Source: Prolixibacteraceae bacterium UBA6162 (lineage in GTDB: Bacteria; Bacteroidota; Bacteroidia; Bacteroidales; Prolixibacteraceae). Taken from it: DNA of 32,569 nt. The notes beneath the pieces are model-generated. The model saw only the letters and a program-made list of their open reading frames with translations, was not told where the DNA came from and searched no databases. This document shows positions 25,108 to 32,569 of the stretch, in pieces. The stretch lies in the NCBI GenBank assembly GCA_002428215.1, contig DIUI01000013.1:1-32569 (forward strand), read 5' to 3'. The translations under genes and the position numbers were made by a program. Within the stretch, counting starts at the first letter, position 1; each line of letters begins with the position of its first letter.

Positions 25108-25143
25108 TCTCATAGTGGTACAATTTTAAACTAACTTTACAAT

Positions 25144-25533
25144 ATGAGGGAGTTAACCAAAGCTGAGGAGCAGATTATGCATATTCTATGGGATCTGAAA
25201 AAGGGTTTCGTCAAGAATATCGTTGACCAGTTTCCCGATCCCAAACCTGCATACAATACAGTTTCTACCATTATTCGGATTCTGGAGCAGAAGGGGTTTG
25301 TAGGACATACTGCTTATGGGAAGACCCATGAATACTTCCCGGTGATAGCTAAAAAGGAGTATACCAGAGCTTACCTGAAGAATTTTGTGCAGAACTATTT
25401 TAAGGGTTCATTTCAGGAAATGGTTTCCTTTTTTGCGCGAGAAGATAAACTCTCTGTCGAGGAGTTGGATGCGCTTTTAAAAGATTTGAAACGTAACCAG
25501 GATTCAGATGACAAAGCCGGAAATCATACATAA
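25144..25533 (+). CDS. BlaI/MecI-type winged-helix repressor
   Basis: A 129-residue dimeric DNA-binding repressor of the BlaI/MecI/CopY family. The N-terminal winged helix (about 1-72) has LTKAEEQIMHILWDLKKGFV, then PKPAYNTVSTIIRILEQKGF, the recognition helix and wing, both very typical. The C-terminal part (about 75-115) should form the dimer interface, and the segment QEMVSFFARE at 91-100 is where BlaI proteins are cut by BlaR1. The gene overlaps the M56 protease gene by 26 bases, the usual repressor-protease arrangement. By family knowledge it would repress its own cluster until the protease cuts it. No beta-lactamase or penicillin-binding-protein gene is in the window. Confidence 0.9.
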   Translation: MRELTKAEEQIMHILWDLKKGFVKNIVDQFPDPKPAYNTVSTIIRILEQKGFVGHTAYGKTHEYFPVIAKKEYTRAYLKNFVQNYFKGSFQEMVSFFAREDKLSVEELDALLKDLKRNQDSDDKAGNHT

Positions 25534-26980
25534 CCTTACCTACTATCTTATCGAATCGGGAGTAATTCTCGCGATCTGGTCGGTTGTTTACATGGTTTTA
25601 TTGCGCAAAAACTTCTTGTTCCGCGCCAACCGCTACTTTTTGTTGCTGGGGTTGATTTTTTCAAGTATGGTTCCGCTCTTTCAATTTTCTCTCTTTCAGG
25701 TTGGAAGTCTGGCCCAAACGGAAACTATACCCGGTGCTTATAGTATTCTACTCGATACAATTGTGGTTAATGGAAAAGAAGCTGTTCAGGCTGTTGAGAA
25801 TGAGCTGTCTTCATCAACTTTTTGGATGGTAGTTTATCTATCAGGACTTATTGTGGTATTTGCCAGGTTTCTTTTGTGGGTGTGGCAAATCTCGAAACTT
25901 ATCGGTTCAAGCAGGTTGATTAAAAGTAAGGAAAACACATTTGTACTCGTTGACCAATTGCAAACGCCCTACTCTTTTCTGTGGTACATATTCGTTCATC
26001 CTGATTTTGCCTCGAAGGGTAAAGATTACCGAACGATGGTACTGCATGAATTGGAGCATGTTAAACAAGGTCATAGCTATGATGTGTTGTATCTGGAGCT
26101 GCTTTCGATTATCCAATGGTTCAATCCTTTTGTTTGGGTGTTGCGAAAAATAGTACGCGAAAACCATGAATTTCTTGCCGATCGTGCTGTCTTAGATTCA
26201 GGTATTCCCGTTTTTGAATACAAGAATCTTCTTTTACATCAGACGACGGTTGGTTCGTTCCTGGCAACCAGCCATTTTAATCGTTCTCTGATAAAGAACA
26301 GGCTTCATATGATGGCGCAGAGCAAGGTAAGCCACATATCGGGCTTGCGGCTTGCAGCTGCGATAGCCCTTGCGTTTGCCGTATCAGTTGTGTATGCTGC
26401 TGAAATTGCCGTAGAAAGACCTTTCGATGGATGGTTAAGCTTTGAATCTCAATCTGAAATTTCTTCCCGGGTTCCATTGGCTGCAGCCATTACTATCGAT
26501 GGAGATCAGGTTGAAACTGTTCATGACAAGCCGGTGTCAGTCAATGAAAGCATCACGATTGTAGAAAGAATTGCAGCTCCCGATGCGAAAACCGAAAATT
26601 CTCAAACCACTATAACCGCGCAAGAGCAAACTGTATTGAAAGAAGATCCTGTTGTAAAGGATTCTCCGGTTTTCTTCATTGTAGAGGAAATGCCTATGTT
26701 CCCGGGTGGGGAAGATGCACTTAGGGCACATATTGCTAACAGTATCCGGTACCCCGCTTCAGCAGTTGAACGGGGTGTCGCAGGCCGGGTATACATCTCA
26801 TTTGTTGTTTCGGAAGATGGATCAGTCGATGAGGTTAAGGTAGCACGTGGGGTAGATCCCCTGCTCGACGAAGAAGCAGTTCGGGTAGTCTCTGAGTTGC
26901 CTGAGTGGATTCCTGGTCGGCAAAGGGGGGTAGCTGTAGCAGTTGCATACACTGTACCCATCAATTTTACAATTCAATGA
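25508..26980 (+). CDS. M56 (BlaR1-type) membrane metalloprotease with C-terminal TonB domain
   Basis: A 490-residue membrane protease. Four likely membrane segments lie at about 9-27, 36-58, 98-122 and 277-300. The cytoplasmic zinc protease loop has H180-E-L-E-H184 (LHELEHVKQGH) and the third ligand E221 in ENHEFLADRAVL. After the last membrane segment comes a low-complexity linker (about 300-385), then a TonB C-terminal domain (387-490, PVFFIVEEMPMFPGGEDAL to VAYTVPINFTIQ). In staphylococcal BlaR1 this outer part is a penicillin-binding sensor; here there is no SxxK/KTG-type domain, so the signal is not a beta-lactam acylation. The start overlaps the repressor gene by 26 bases. M56-TonB fusions are known in Bacteroidetes, but the trigger is not established. 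Confidence 0.9.
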   Translation: MTKPEIIHNLTYYLIESGVILAIWSVVYMVLLRKNFLFRANRYFLLLGLIFSSMVPLFQFSLFQVGSLAQTETIPGAYSILLDTIVVNGKEAVQAVENELSSSTFWMVVYLSGLIVVFARFLLWVWQISKLIGSSRLIKSKENTFVLVDQLQTPYSFLWYIFVHPDFASKGKDYRTMVLHELEHVKQGHSYDVLYLELLSIIQWFNPFVWVLRKIVRENHEFLADRAVLDSGIPVFEYKNLLLHQTTVGSFLATSHFNRSLIKNRLHMMAQSKVSHISGLRLAAAIALAFAVSVVYAAEIAVERPFDGWLSFESQSEISSRVPLAAAITIDGDQVETVHDKPVSVNESITIVERIAAPDAKTENSQTTITAQEQTVLKEDPVVKDSPVFFIVEEMPMFPGGEDALRAHIANSIRYPASAVERGVAGRVYISFVVSEDGSVDEVKVARGVDPLLDEEAVRVVSELPEWIPGRQRGVAVAVAYTVPINFTIQ

Positions 26981-27000
26981 ATTCCTTTCTTGAATAAAGT

Positions 27001-27041
27001 AATCAGGCCATTTAAAAATAGTTACCTGATTCTTTCCTTTT
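27001..27041 (+). terminator. Candidate terminator after the M56-TonB gene
   Basis: AATCAGG (27001-27007) pairs with CCTGATT (27025-27031) around a 17-base A+T-rich loop, followed by a pyrimidine-rich, T-rich tail (27031-27041). Its place, 21 bases after the stop codon, suits the end of the TonB2-BlaI-M56 transcript. The long loop makes it a moderate candidate. Confidence 0.45.
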
Positions 27042-27088
27042 CCGTAATTTAGGGAGGATTAGGGTTACTCATTCTAAAAAATCTTTTA

Positions 27089-28357
27089 ATGATCCAAAAA
27101 TCAACCCTTCTGGCAATAGCTTTGCTCTTTGCCGTTCAGCTTTATGCCCAAAGTGAAAAAAACGAGTCAGACACCCTTCGCAAAGATGCCTTAAAGGTAT
27201 TTATGCAGGCCAATGATTACATTCGGAGTGAGATTCCTTTTGTAAACTATGTTCGCGACATTAAAGAGGCGCAGTTATATATTATTTCTACCAGTCAGCG
27301 AACCGGCTCCGGGGGTACTGAGTTCACCTACTTTCTGATTGGTCAGCACGAATTTCAGGGGGTGCGGGACACGCTTGTTTTTGCTACATCGCCCGACGAC
27401 ACTTTTGAATTCAGACGGCAACAGGAGGTGAATATGCTCAGAATGGGTTTAATGCGCTATATGCTAAAAACACCGCTTGCACGCTATTTCAAGATAGAGT
27501 TTACAGCACCACTAAAACAGGAGGTTAACGAGGATCCATGGAACAGTTGGGTTTTTAGAACCAGGGTGAACGGATTTCTAAACGGACAGCACTCCTACAA
27601 TAGCCGGAACCTTTATGGGAGTTTCTCTGCCAATAAAATAACCAGTGACTGGAAACTCAGTTTTTTGGTTGATTATAGTCAGAGAAGGGATCAGTTTCTG
27701 ATTTCGGATGAGCAAATCAGCAGTGAGAACAGAACCCGTTCGGTGGATTTTCTGGCGGTTAAAAGCCTGGGTCAACACTGGTCGGTTGGAGGAAATACCT
27801 CCATCGGCTCCTCCTCCTTCAGCAACTACGATGTGCGGTTTGGTTTTCTTCCCGGAATTGAATACAACGTGTTTCCGTACACGCAATCAACCCGCCGGAT
27901 GTTAAAGTTCACGTATCAGCTGGGATTGGGATACAACCAGTATTCTCAACCTACCATTTACGATAAGGAGTCTGAATGGTTGACCGGTCACGGTCTGGAT
28001 GCACTTTACAGAGTTGTTCAAAAATGGGGATCGACCAATATAGGTGTCAATTGGCGCAACTTTTTCCACGATTGGTCTATGAATAATTTGAGCATGTCGG
28101 GGATGATTGATTTTCGGATCGCCAAGGGTCTCAATTTTAATTTTGGCGGCGGTTATTCCATCGTCCACGATCAGATAAACCTCGTAAAAGGAGGGGCATC
28201 GGCCGAAGAGATTTTACTTCGACGCAAAGAACTTGAGACACAGTATACCTACTATACCTATTTTGGATTATCCTACACTTTTGGTTCTATTTACAACAAT
28301 GTTGTCAATCCCCGGTTCCGCGGTTCCGGAGCCGACAATATGATGATCATGTTCTGA
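27089..28357 (+). CDS. Uncharacterised probable outer-membrane beta-barrel protein
   Basis: I do not recognise a named family. A 422-residue exported protein with a signal peptide (MIQKSTLLAIALLFAVQLYA, cleavage near A20). Residues 30-140 form an N-terminal region with YIRSEIPFVNYVRDIKEAQLYI, resembling the N-terminus of other Bacteroidetes envelope proteins. From about 155 on there are alternating polar/hydrophobic strands with aromatic residues at strand ends (SYNSRNLYGSFSANKITSDW, LNFNFGGGYSIVHD, YYTYFGLSYTFGSIYNN), and the chain ends in MIMF with a terminal Phe, as outer-membrane barrels do. It follows a candidate terminator and converges on the dehydrogenase gene with only 9 bases between stops. 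Confidence 0.72.
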   Translation: MIQKSTLLAIALLFAVQLYAQSEKNESDTLRKDALKVFMQANDYIRSEIPFVNYVRDIKEAQLYIISTSQRTGSGGTEFTYFLIGQHEFQGVRDTLVFATSPDDTFEFRRQQEVNMLRMGLMRYMLKTPLARYFKIEFTAPLKQEVNEDPWNSWVFRTRVNGFLNGQHSYNSRNLYGSFSANKITSDWKLSFLVDYSQRRDQFLISDEQISSENRTRSVDFLAVKSLGQHWSVGGNTSIGSSSFSNYDVRFGFLPGIEYNVFPYTQSTRRMLKFTYQLGLGYNQYSQPTIYDKESEWLTGHGLDALYRVVQKWGSTNIGVNWRNFFHDWSMNNLSMSGMIDFRIAKGLNFNFGGGYSIVHDQINLVKGGASAEEILLRRKELETQYTYYTYFGLSYTFGSIYNNVVNPRFRGSGADNMMIMF

Positions 28358-28366
28358 TACAACTTT

Positions 28367-31294
28367 TTAGTTGGTTATAAGGGCCTCATACATCAATTCT
28401 ACCGGATGGTGTGCGCTTCTTCCGGTACCATCTTTAATATGATGCCGGCATGATGTGCCCGGTGCTGAAATGGCCGTTTGCTCTGAGGCTTCTGCTACGC
28501 TTGGAAACAGAATCATTGAACCTATCTTCATTGATAGCTCGAAGTGCTCTTTTTCATAGCCAAAGGAACCTGCCATTCCACAGCAACCCGAGGGGATTTC
28601 CTTAACCCTATAATTCGTTGGGAATGACAACATATTGCGGGTGGGAAGGGTAGAGGCTATAGCTTTTTGCTGACAATGTCCATGCAGTAGTATCTCCTTT
28701 TTTTGGCTGGTAAAAGCCTCTTTTGAGATATGTCCCTGTTCGGCCTCACGAACAAAGAACTCATCGAACATTAGGGCATTTGCTGCTAGTTTCCTGGCAT
28801 CTTCTTTGAGATCTGCCGATGCAAGGTCGGGGTATTCGTCGCGAAAAGCCAAAATTGCCGAAGGCTCTATCCCAATCAAAGGAGTATCTGGACCAATCAC
28901 ATCCCTTAATCTGCGAATGTTTTCGTTGGCAATATTCTGAGCAGTGCGAACAAGTCCTTTGGAGAGCCAGGTTCGGCCACTTTCTATGTGTTGCGGAATG
29001 CGTACATCATACCCCAATTTGGTTAACAACAGGATTGCTTTAATACCTATATCGCTTTCGTGATAATTGGTAAATTCGTCGTTAAAGAGGTAAACCCGCC
29101 GTCCGGGAAGACCACTCCGCAGGGCTGCGCCATTCTTATACCACTTGGTTAAATTGAGGTTCGAAAGCCGGGGCAGCGGTCGTTTGGTAGTAAAACCCAA
29201 TGCAGCCCTAAACAGCTGCGTCGACATAATGGCATTTGATAAACCCGGCATGAGCGAAGCCAGTCGCTCCAATCGGGGCAAATAGGCAATGAGTCTGCTT
29301 CGAAGGGGGATTCCATTTGCATCGTAATAGTGCTGCAGAAATTCAGCCTTGAGTTTGGCCATGTCTACATTGCTCGGGCATTCCGATTTGCATGCTTTAC
29401 AAGAGATGCAAAGGTCCAGCACTTCATAGATTTCCTTGTGGTTGAAAGGATTTCCATTGTTGGGGACCGAAAGAAACTCCCTTAAGATATTGGCTCTGCC
29501 CCGGGTAGTTTTGTCTTCGTCGCGGGTTGCCATATAGGTTGGACACATTGTACCACCTATGACTTCACTTTTGCGGCAATCGCCGGAGCCATTGCATTTT
29601 TCGATGCTTCTGAAAAACCCCATGTTGCCCGAAAAGTCGAATATGGTTTTAAATTCCGGGGTTTTTTCTCCGGGAACTACCCTCAGGAATTCCGTAAGAG
29701 GGGGAGTATCCACGATTTTACCCGGATTCATAAGGTTGTATGGGTCCCAGGTGTTTTTCAATCCTTTAATGAGCTGATAATTTTTCTCACCCAGCATCAG
29801 TGGAATAAATTCGCCGCGTACCCGTCCGTCGCCGTGCTCTCCGCTAAGCGAACCCCGGTATTTTTTTACCAGATGGGCAAGGTCATACATCATATTTCGA
29901 AAGATCTCCACATCATCGGGATCTTTAAAATTCAGCAATGGTCTGAAATGTATCTCCCCGGTAGCAATATGGGCATAGTAAACACTGCTCAATCCATATT
30001 TTTCGAGCAGCTGCTTAAATCCGGCTACATATTCCGGAAGATGCTCAGGGGCAACAGCCGTATCTTCTGCACCGGGAACGCCTCTTCTATCGCCGGGTAT
30101 GTTTGATAATAAACCCAGCCCGGCGGTACGCAATGCCCATACCCGTTTAATATTATCGGGTCCGGTAACCAGTGGAAAATGGTACCCGAGTCCTGCCGCT
30201 CGCATATCGGTTTCAAGGGCTTCTGCTTTTTGCAGCAGTTCTTCACTGGTATCGCATGCAAACTCAATCATCAGAATGGCAGCCGGGTCACCCTGCACGA
30301 AGAACCTGTTTTTGTTTTGCTCGATATTTTCTTTGGTGCAGTTAAGGATGATGTCATCCATAAGTTCTACCGCTCCTGGATTATGCTTCAAGGCTATTAG
30401 ATTGCCATGAAGGGAGTCTTCGAGCGATGCAAAATGGGCACAAACCAGACCAATATGCGGTGGAGGAAGAGGAATCAAATTCAATTTGAGCCGCGTAGTA
30501 AAGGCGAGAGTTCCTTCAGAACCGGCCAGCAACTTGCAGAAGTTAAAGGTCTCACCACTGGGAGTAAAGGGTGCGCTCTCAAGCAAAATGTCGATTGCGT
30601 AACCCATATTTCGCCGGGTAACTCTGGGATCCGGAAAATTATCGCGAATTTCTCTCTGGTTATCCGTATTTGAAAGAATCTCTCTGATGTTTCTGTATAT
30701 CCGGGTCTCAAGCAAATGCTCATCGCCCGAGCACTTTTCAATAAACTCCTGATTGGAGAGTGATCGGAAGGTTACCCTTGATCCATCGGCCAGAATGGTG
30801 TCGGCTTCGAGCAGATGCTCCCGTGCGCTTCCATATATGATAGAATGCAGACCGCATGAATTGTTGCCAACCATTCCTCCAATACAGCACCGGTTAGCGG
30901 TAGAGGTCTCGGGTCCGTATTGCAGTCCGTGTGGAGCAAGAAACTTGTTGAGTTCGGCTGGGATCACCCCCGGTTCCACCCATACATATTTTTCCGCAGC
31001 ATTGAACTCCAGAATCTTGTTCATATATTTCGACACATCCACCACTATGCCTGAGCCAACTACCTGTCCGGCCAGTGAGGTTCCGCCGGCCCTCGGAATT
31101 ACCGATGTTTTGTTTTCACGTGCGAAAGCGATTACCCGTTCAATGTCGTCTCCGTTTTTTGGTTTTACTACAGCCAGTGGCTTCTCTTTGTAAGACGAAG
31201 CATCGGTTGAATAGAGCACCCGTTGCACATTATCGGTAAACAGATCTCCATCGAGATTTGCTTTGAGTTGGTTGAATTTTTCGACAGTTATCAT
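28367..31294 (-). CDS. FAD/Fe-S D-2-hydroxyacid dehydrogenase (YdiJ-type, GlcD-GlcF fusion)
   Basis: A 975-residue respiratory-type dehydrogenase that oxidises a D-2-hydroxyacid (D-lactate, D-2-hydroxyglutarate or glycolate). The first ~520 residues are a PCMH-type FAD-binding oxidoreductase: SVIPRAGGTSLAGQVVGSG near 60-78, GPETSTANRCCIGGMVGNN, and GEHGDGRVRGEF near the end of the domain. The second half is a GlcF-like iron-sulphur part. C567 and C573 with C584 form one cysteine set, the next is a full [4Fe-4S] motif (C629, C632, C635, C639 in CISCKACKSECP), and CCG-type motifs follow (HGHCQQKA, IPSGCCGMAGSFGYE). E. coli YdiJ (about 1,018 residues), shown to act on D-2-hydroxyglutarate, has the same order. 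It lies 21 bases downstream of the Gfo/Idh gene on the same strand. Confidence 0.9.
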   Translation of the reverse strand: MITVEKFNQLKANLDGDLFTDNVQRVLYSTDASSYKEKPLAVVKPKNGDDIERVIAFARENKTSVIPRAGGTSLAGQVVGSGIVVDVSKYMNKILEFNAAEKYVWVEPGVIPAELNKFLAPHGLQYGPETSTANRCCIGGMVGNNSCGLHSIIYGSAREHLLEADTILADGSRVTFRSLSNQEFIEKCSGDEHLLETRIYRNIREILSNTDNQREIRDNFPDPRVTRRNMGYAIDILLESAPFTPSGETFNFCKLLAGSEGTLAFTTRLKLNLIPLPPPHIGLVCAHFASLEDSLHGNLIALKHNPGAVELMDDIILNCTKENIEQNKNRFFVQGDPAAILMIEFACDTSEELLQKAEALETDMRAAGLGYHFPLVTGPDNIKRVWALRTAGLGLLSNIPGDRRGVPGAEDTAVAPEHLPEYVAGFKQLLEKYGLSSVYYAHIATGEIHFRPLLNFKDPDDVEIFRNMMYDLAHLVKKYRGSLSGEHGDGRVRGEFIPLMLGEKNYQLIKGLKNTWDPYNLMNPGKIVDTPPLTEFLRVVPGEKTPEFKTIFDFSGNMGFFRSIEKCNGSGDCRKSEVIGGTMCPTYMATRDEDKTTRGRANILREFLSVPNNGNPFNHKEIYEVLDLCISCKACKSECPSNVDMAKLKAEFLQHYYDANGIPLRSRLIAYLPRLERLASLMPGLSNAIMSTQLFRAALGFTTKRPLPRLSNLNLTKWYKNGAALRSGLPGRRVYLFNDEFTNYHESDIGIKAILLLTKLGYDVRIPQHIESGRTWLSKGLVRTAQNIANENIRRLRDVIGPDTPLIGIEPSAILAFRDEYPDLASADLKEDARKLAANALMFDEFFVREAEQGHISKEAFTSQKKEILLHGHCQQKAIASTLPTRNMLSFPTNYRVKEIPSGCCGMAGSFGYEKEHFELSMKIGSMILFPSVAEASEQTAISAPGTSCRHHIKDGTGRSAHHPVELMYEALITN

Positions 31295-31315
31295 ATAAAT
31301 GGCATTGGGTGCTGT

Positions 31316-32569
31316 TTAAATTCTTGGCCTGCTGTAGCCTTTCCGATAGGCTCTTGTCATTAATTTTGCCGCTTTTCTGTTTCCGGAAATGGTTTGTTTG
31401 GCGGTGTCCCAAAATACCTCTGATTGTGTATCGTAGGCAATGGTGGCCAGTTGCACAGCGGTTGTGGACAGGAAGGCATCTTCGGGAGTGCTTGATAGCA
31501 GATTTTTGTCTTTTTGCCGCACCGCCACCAGGAAGTTTTCGACATGTCGCTCCTGCATATCCGGGGTCTCAAAGATAAATTCCCTGGCTGAAGCACCTCT
31601 CTCGGCCGGATGAACGATTATCTTCGAGTCAGAGGCAAAGAGCGTAGCTTTCTCTCCGTGGAAAAAGATACCATTGTTGTGTTCAGAGTTTATTTCACCC
31701 TTGCCCCATAAACGGTGCTGCCAGGTAAGTGTTGTTTTGCCAAACTCCATGGTAGCGTGAAGTGTATCTGGAGTGGTTATTTTTCCCTGCAGTACATTAA
31801 TCCCACCCTGTGTCGTATATTTTTGAGGGATCCCTTCGCCCAAAATCATTCTTATCGCATCAATATGGTGAATACCCCAATCAACCAGATGTCCGTTGCC
31901 GTATGCTTTCTCCAGCCTCCAAGCCATATGTCCTATATTGGGCGTATAGGGCAACATTGGGGCAGGTCCGCACCATTGCTCCCAATTGAGCGAAGCAGGT
32001 GGCGCCTGAGGAGTCAGGTCGCGGATTCCGGGGTTGTAATGGATCTGAGCATTTACCTGATGAACCGTACCCAGGTCCCCATTTTCAATCATAGATTTTA
32101 CTTTGCCATATGACTGACTTTGGCGTCGCTGAAATCCTATCTGAACTACATTGCCGGCCTTTTTTGCTGCTGCAACCATTGCCTTGCCCTCATTGATGTC
32201 GTAGGCCAGTGGTTTCTCGCAGTAGATATCAAAGCCCTTTTCGCAGGCGGCTATAAACTGCAATGCATGCCACTGAGGTGGCGTGGCAATAATGATGGCA
32301 TCCATATCATTTTGCTCCAAAAGCTCCCGATAGTCACGGTAGGTTCGAGGTGCTTTGCCCTGAAGTTGCTGAATCTCGGCTGCACCATTGGTAAGGTGTT
32401 CATTATCAACATCGCATATAGCTGCTATTTCGGCACCACCTACTTTTAGGGCAGCCTTTACAATGACCAATCCATACCAACCAGACCCAATAAGGCCGAG
32501 TCGAAGTTTACGCTCACTTCCCAGATGGGGTAAATACCAGGGCATACTCACGGCCATCAAACCCATCGA
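31316..32569 (-). CDS. Gfo/Idh/MocA-family oxidoreductase (5' end cut by window edge)
   Basis: At least 416 residues of an NAD(P)-dependent sugar-type dehydrogenase. The Rossmann start is KLRLGLIGSGWYGL with IAAICDVDN; the EKP motif is intact in DIYCEKPLAYDINEG; the C-terminal domain has GNGHLVDWGIHHIDAIRMIL with the active-site Asp and His. The in-frame ATG at 32564-32566 precedes a hydrophobic stretch (MGLMAVSMPWYLPHLG) that looks like the end of a Tat signal, and the frame stays open to the window edge, so the true start and the RR motif are probably outside. It differs clearly from the Gfo/Idh gene at 5410, so these are not a recent duplicate. The downstream neighbour is the FAD/Fe-S dehydrogenase. 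Confidence 0.88.
   Translation of the reverse strand, partial: SMGLMAVSMPWYLPHLGSERKLRLGLIGSGWYGLVIVKAALKVGGAEIAAICDVDNEHLTNGAAEIQQLQGKAPRTYRDYRELLEQNDMDAIIIATPPQWHALQFIAACEKGFDIYCEKPLAYDINEGKAMVAAAKKAGNVVQIGFQRRQSQSYGKVKSMIENGDLGTVHQVNAQIHYNPGIRDLTPQAPPASLNWEQWCGPAPMLPYTPNIGHMAWRLEKAYGNGHLVDWGIHHIDAIRMILGEGIPQKYTTQGGINVLQGKITTPDTLHATMEFGKTTLTWQHRLWGKGEINSEHNNGIFFHGEKATLFASDSKIIVHPAERGASAREFIFETPDMQERHVENFLVAVRQKDKNLLSSTPEDAFLSTTAVQLATIAYDTQSEVFWDTAKQTISGNRKAAKLMTRAYRKGYSRPRI

Noticed and set aside
25508..26980. Beta-lactam resistance function for the M56/BlaI pair
   Set aside because: The penicillin-binding sensor domain is absent and no beta-lactamase or PBP gene is nearby.
28358..28376. 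Short inverted repeat CAACT-TTTT-AGTTG between the convergent stops of the barrel gene and the FAD/Fe-S dehydrogenase, as a shared terminator
   Set aside because: Only a 5-bp stem, no T-run on either strand, and the sequence overlaps both stop codons; chance is the simpler reading.
5410..32569. The two Gfo/Idh/MocA genes as a tandem duplication
   Set aside because: They are 25 kb apart and differ through most of their length (QKP versus EKP, different C-terminal domains), so they are old paralogues.

Overview
The window reads as chromosomal DNA from a Bacteroidetes bacterium, probably a free-living or environmental Bacteroidales/Marinilabiliales-type organism. This is inferred from several exact copies of the Bacteroidetes -7 promoter element (TAnnTTTG), the near absence of Shine-Dalgarno sequences, Tat-exported Gfo/Idh/MocA oxidoreductases paired with xylose-isomerase-like TIM barrels, a BlaI/M56 pair carrying a TonB C-terminal domain, and a GH29 fucosidase with discoidin modules. 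I see no rRNA, tRNA, CRISPR array, insertion sequence or prophage gene. The window is cut inside a gene at both ends (typA on the left, a Gfo/Idh/MocA oxidoreductase on the right).

Layout. 1-1610 (-): translational GTPase TypA/BipA, 3' end missing. 1740-4305 (+): an exported PQQ-type beta-propeller protein and a CE15 glucuronoyl-esterase-like enzyme. 4454-6819 (-): an exported sugar isomerase-like TIM barrel and a Tat-exported Gfo/Idh/MocA dehydrogenase, a two-gene unit. 7183-9904 (+): rhaB-rhaA, the first two steps of L-rhamnose breakdown. 10015-12257 (+): iorA-iorB, a 2-oxoacid:acceptor oxidoreductase. 12488-16480 (+): sucA-sucB, E1 and E2 of the 2-oxoglutarate dehydrogenase complex; E3 is not here. 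16810-24002 (+): a GH29 fucosidase followed by six closely packed genes (4HBT thioesterase, uncharacterised protein, alpha/beta esterase, Nudix hydrolase, three-domain aminopeptidase P, VanX-like D-Ala-D-Ala dipeptidase lipoprotein). 24270-26980 (+): a periplasmic protein with two TonB C-terminal domains, a BlaI/MecI-type repressor and an M56 (BlaR1-type) membrane protease whose outer domain is a TonB C-terminal domain. 27089-28357 (+): an uncharacterised probable outer-membrane beta-barrel. 28367-32569 (-): a Gfo/Idh/MocA oxidoreductase followed by a 975-residue FAD/Fe-S dehydrogenase of the YdiJ/D-2-hydroxyacid type.

How the parts fit. Much of the window serves carbohydrate use: deacylation or de-esterification of plant or algal glycans (CE15, alpha/beta esterase), defucosylation (GH29), oxidation/isomerisation of sugars in the periplasm (Gfo/Idh plus TIM barrel) and rhamnose entry to central metabolism (RhaB, RhaA). 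The 2-oxoacid genes feed central carbon and amino-acid oxidation. The most unusual part is 24199-26980. A perfect 8-bp inverted repeat overlaps an exact -7 element upstream of a three-gene TonB2-BlaI-BlaR1 cluster, and the protease's sensor domain is about 70% identical, by hand alignment, to the first domain of the first protein. This suggests a self-contained envelope signalling switch in which a TonB-type domain replaces the beta-lactam sensor. Other points worth a check are a repeated 8-mer around the sucA start, an IorA without its ferredoxin domain, a CE15 enzyme lacking the fungal catalytic glutamate, and a coding-like antisense stretch between sucB and the fucosidase.
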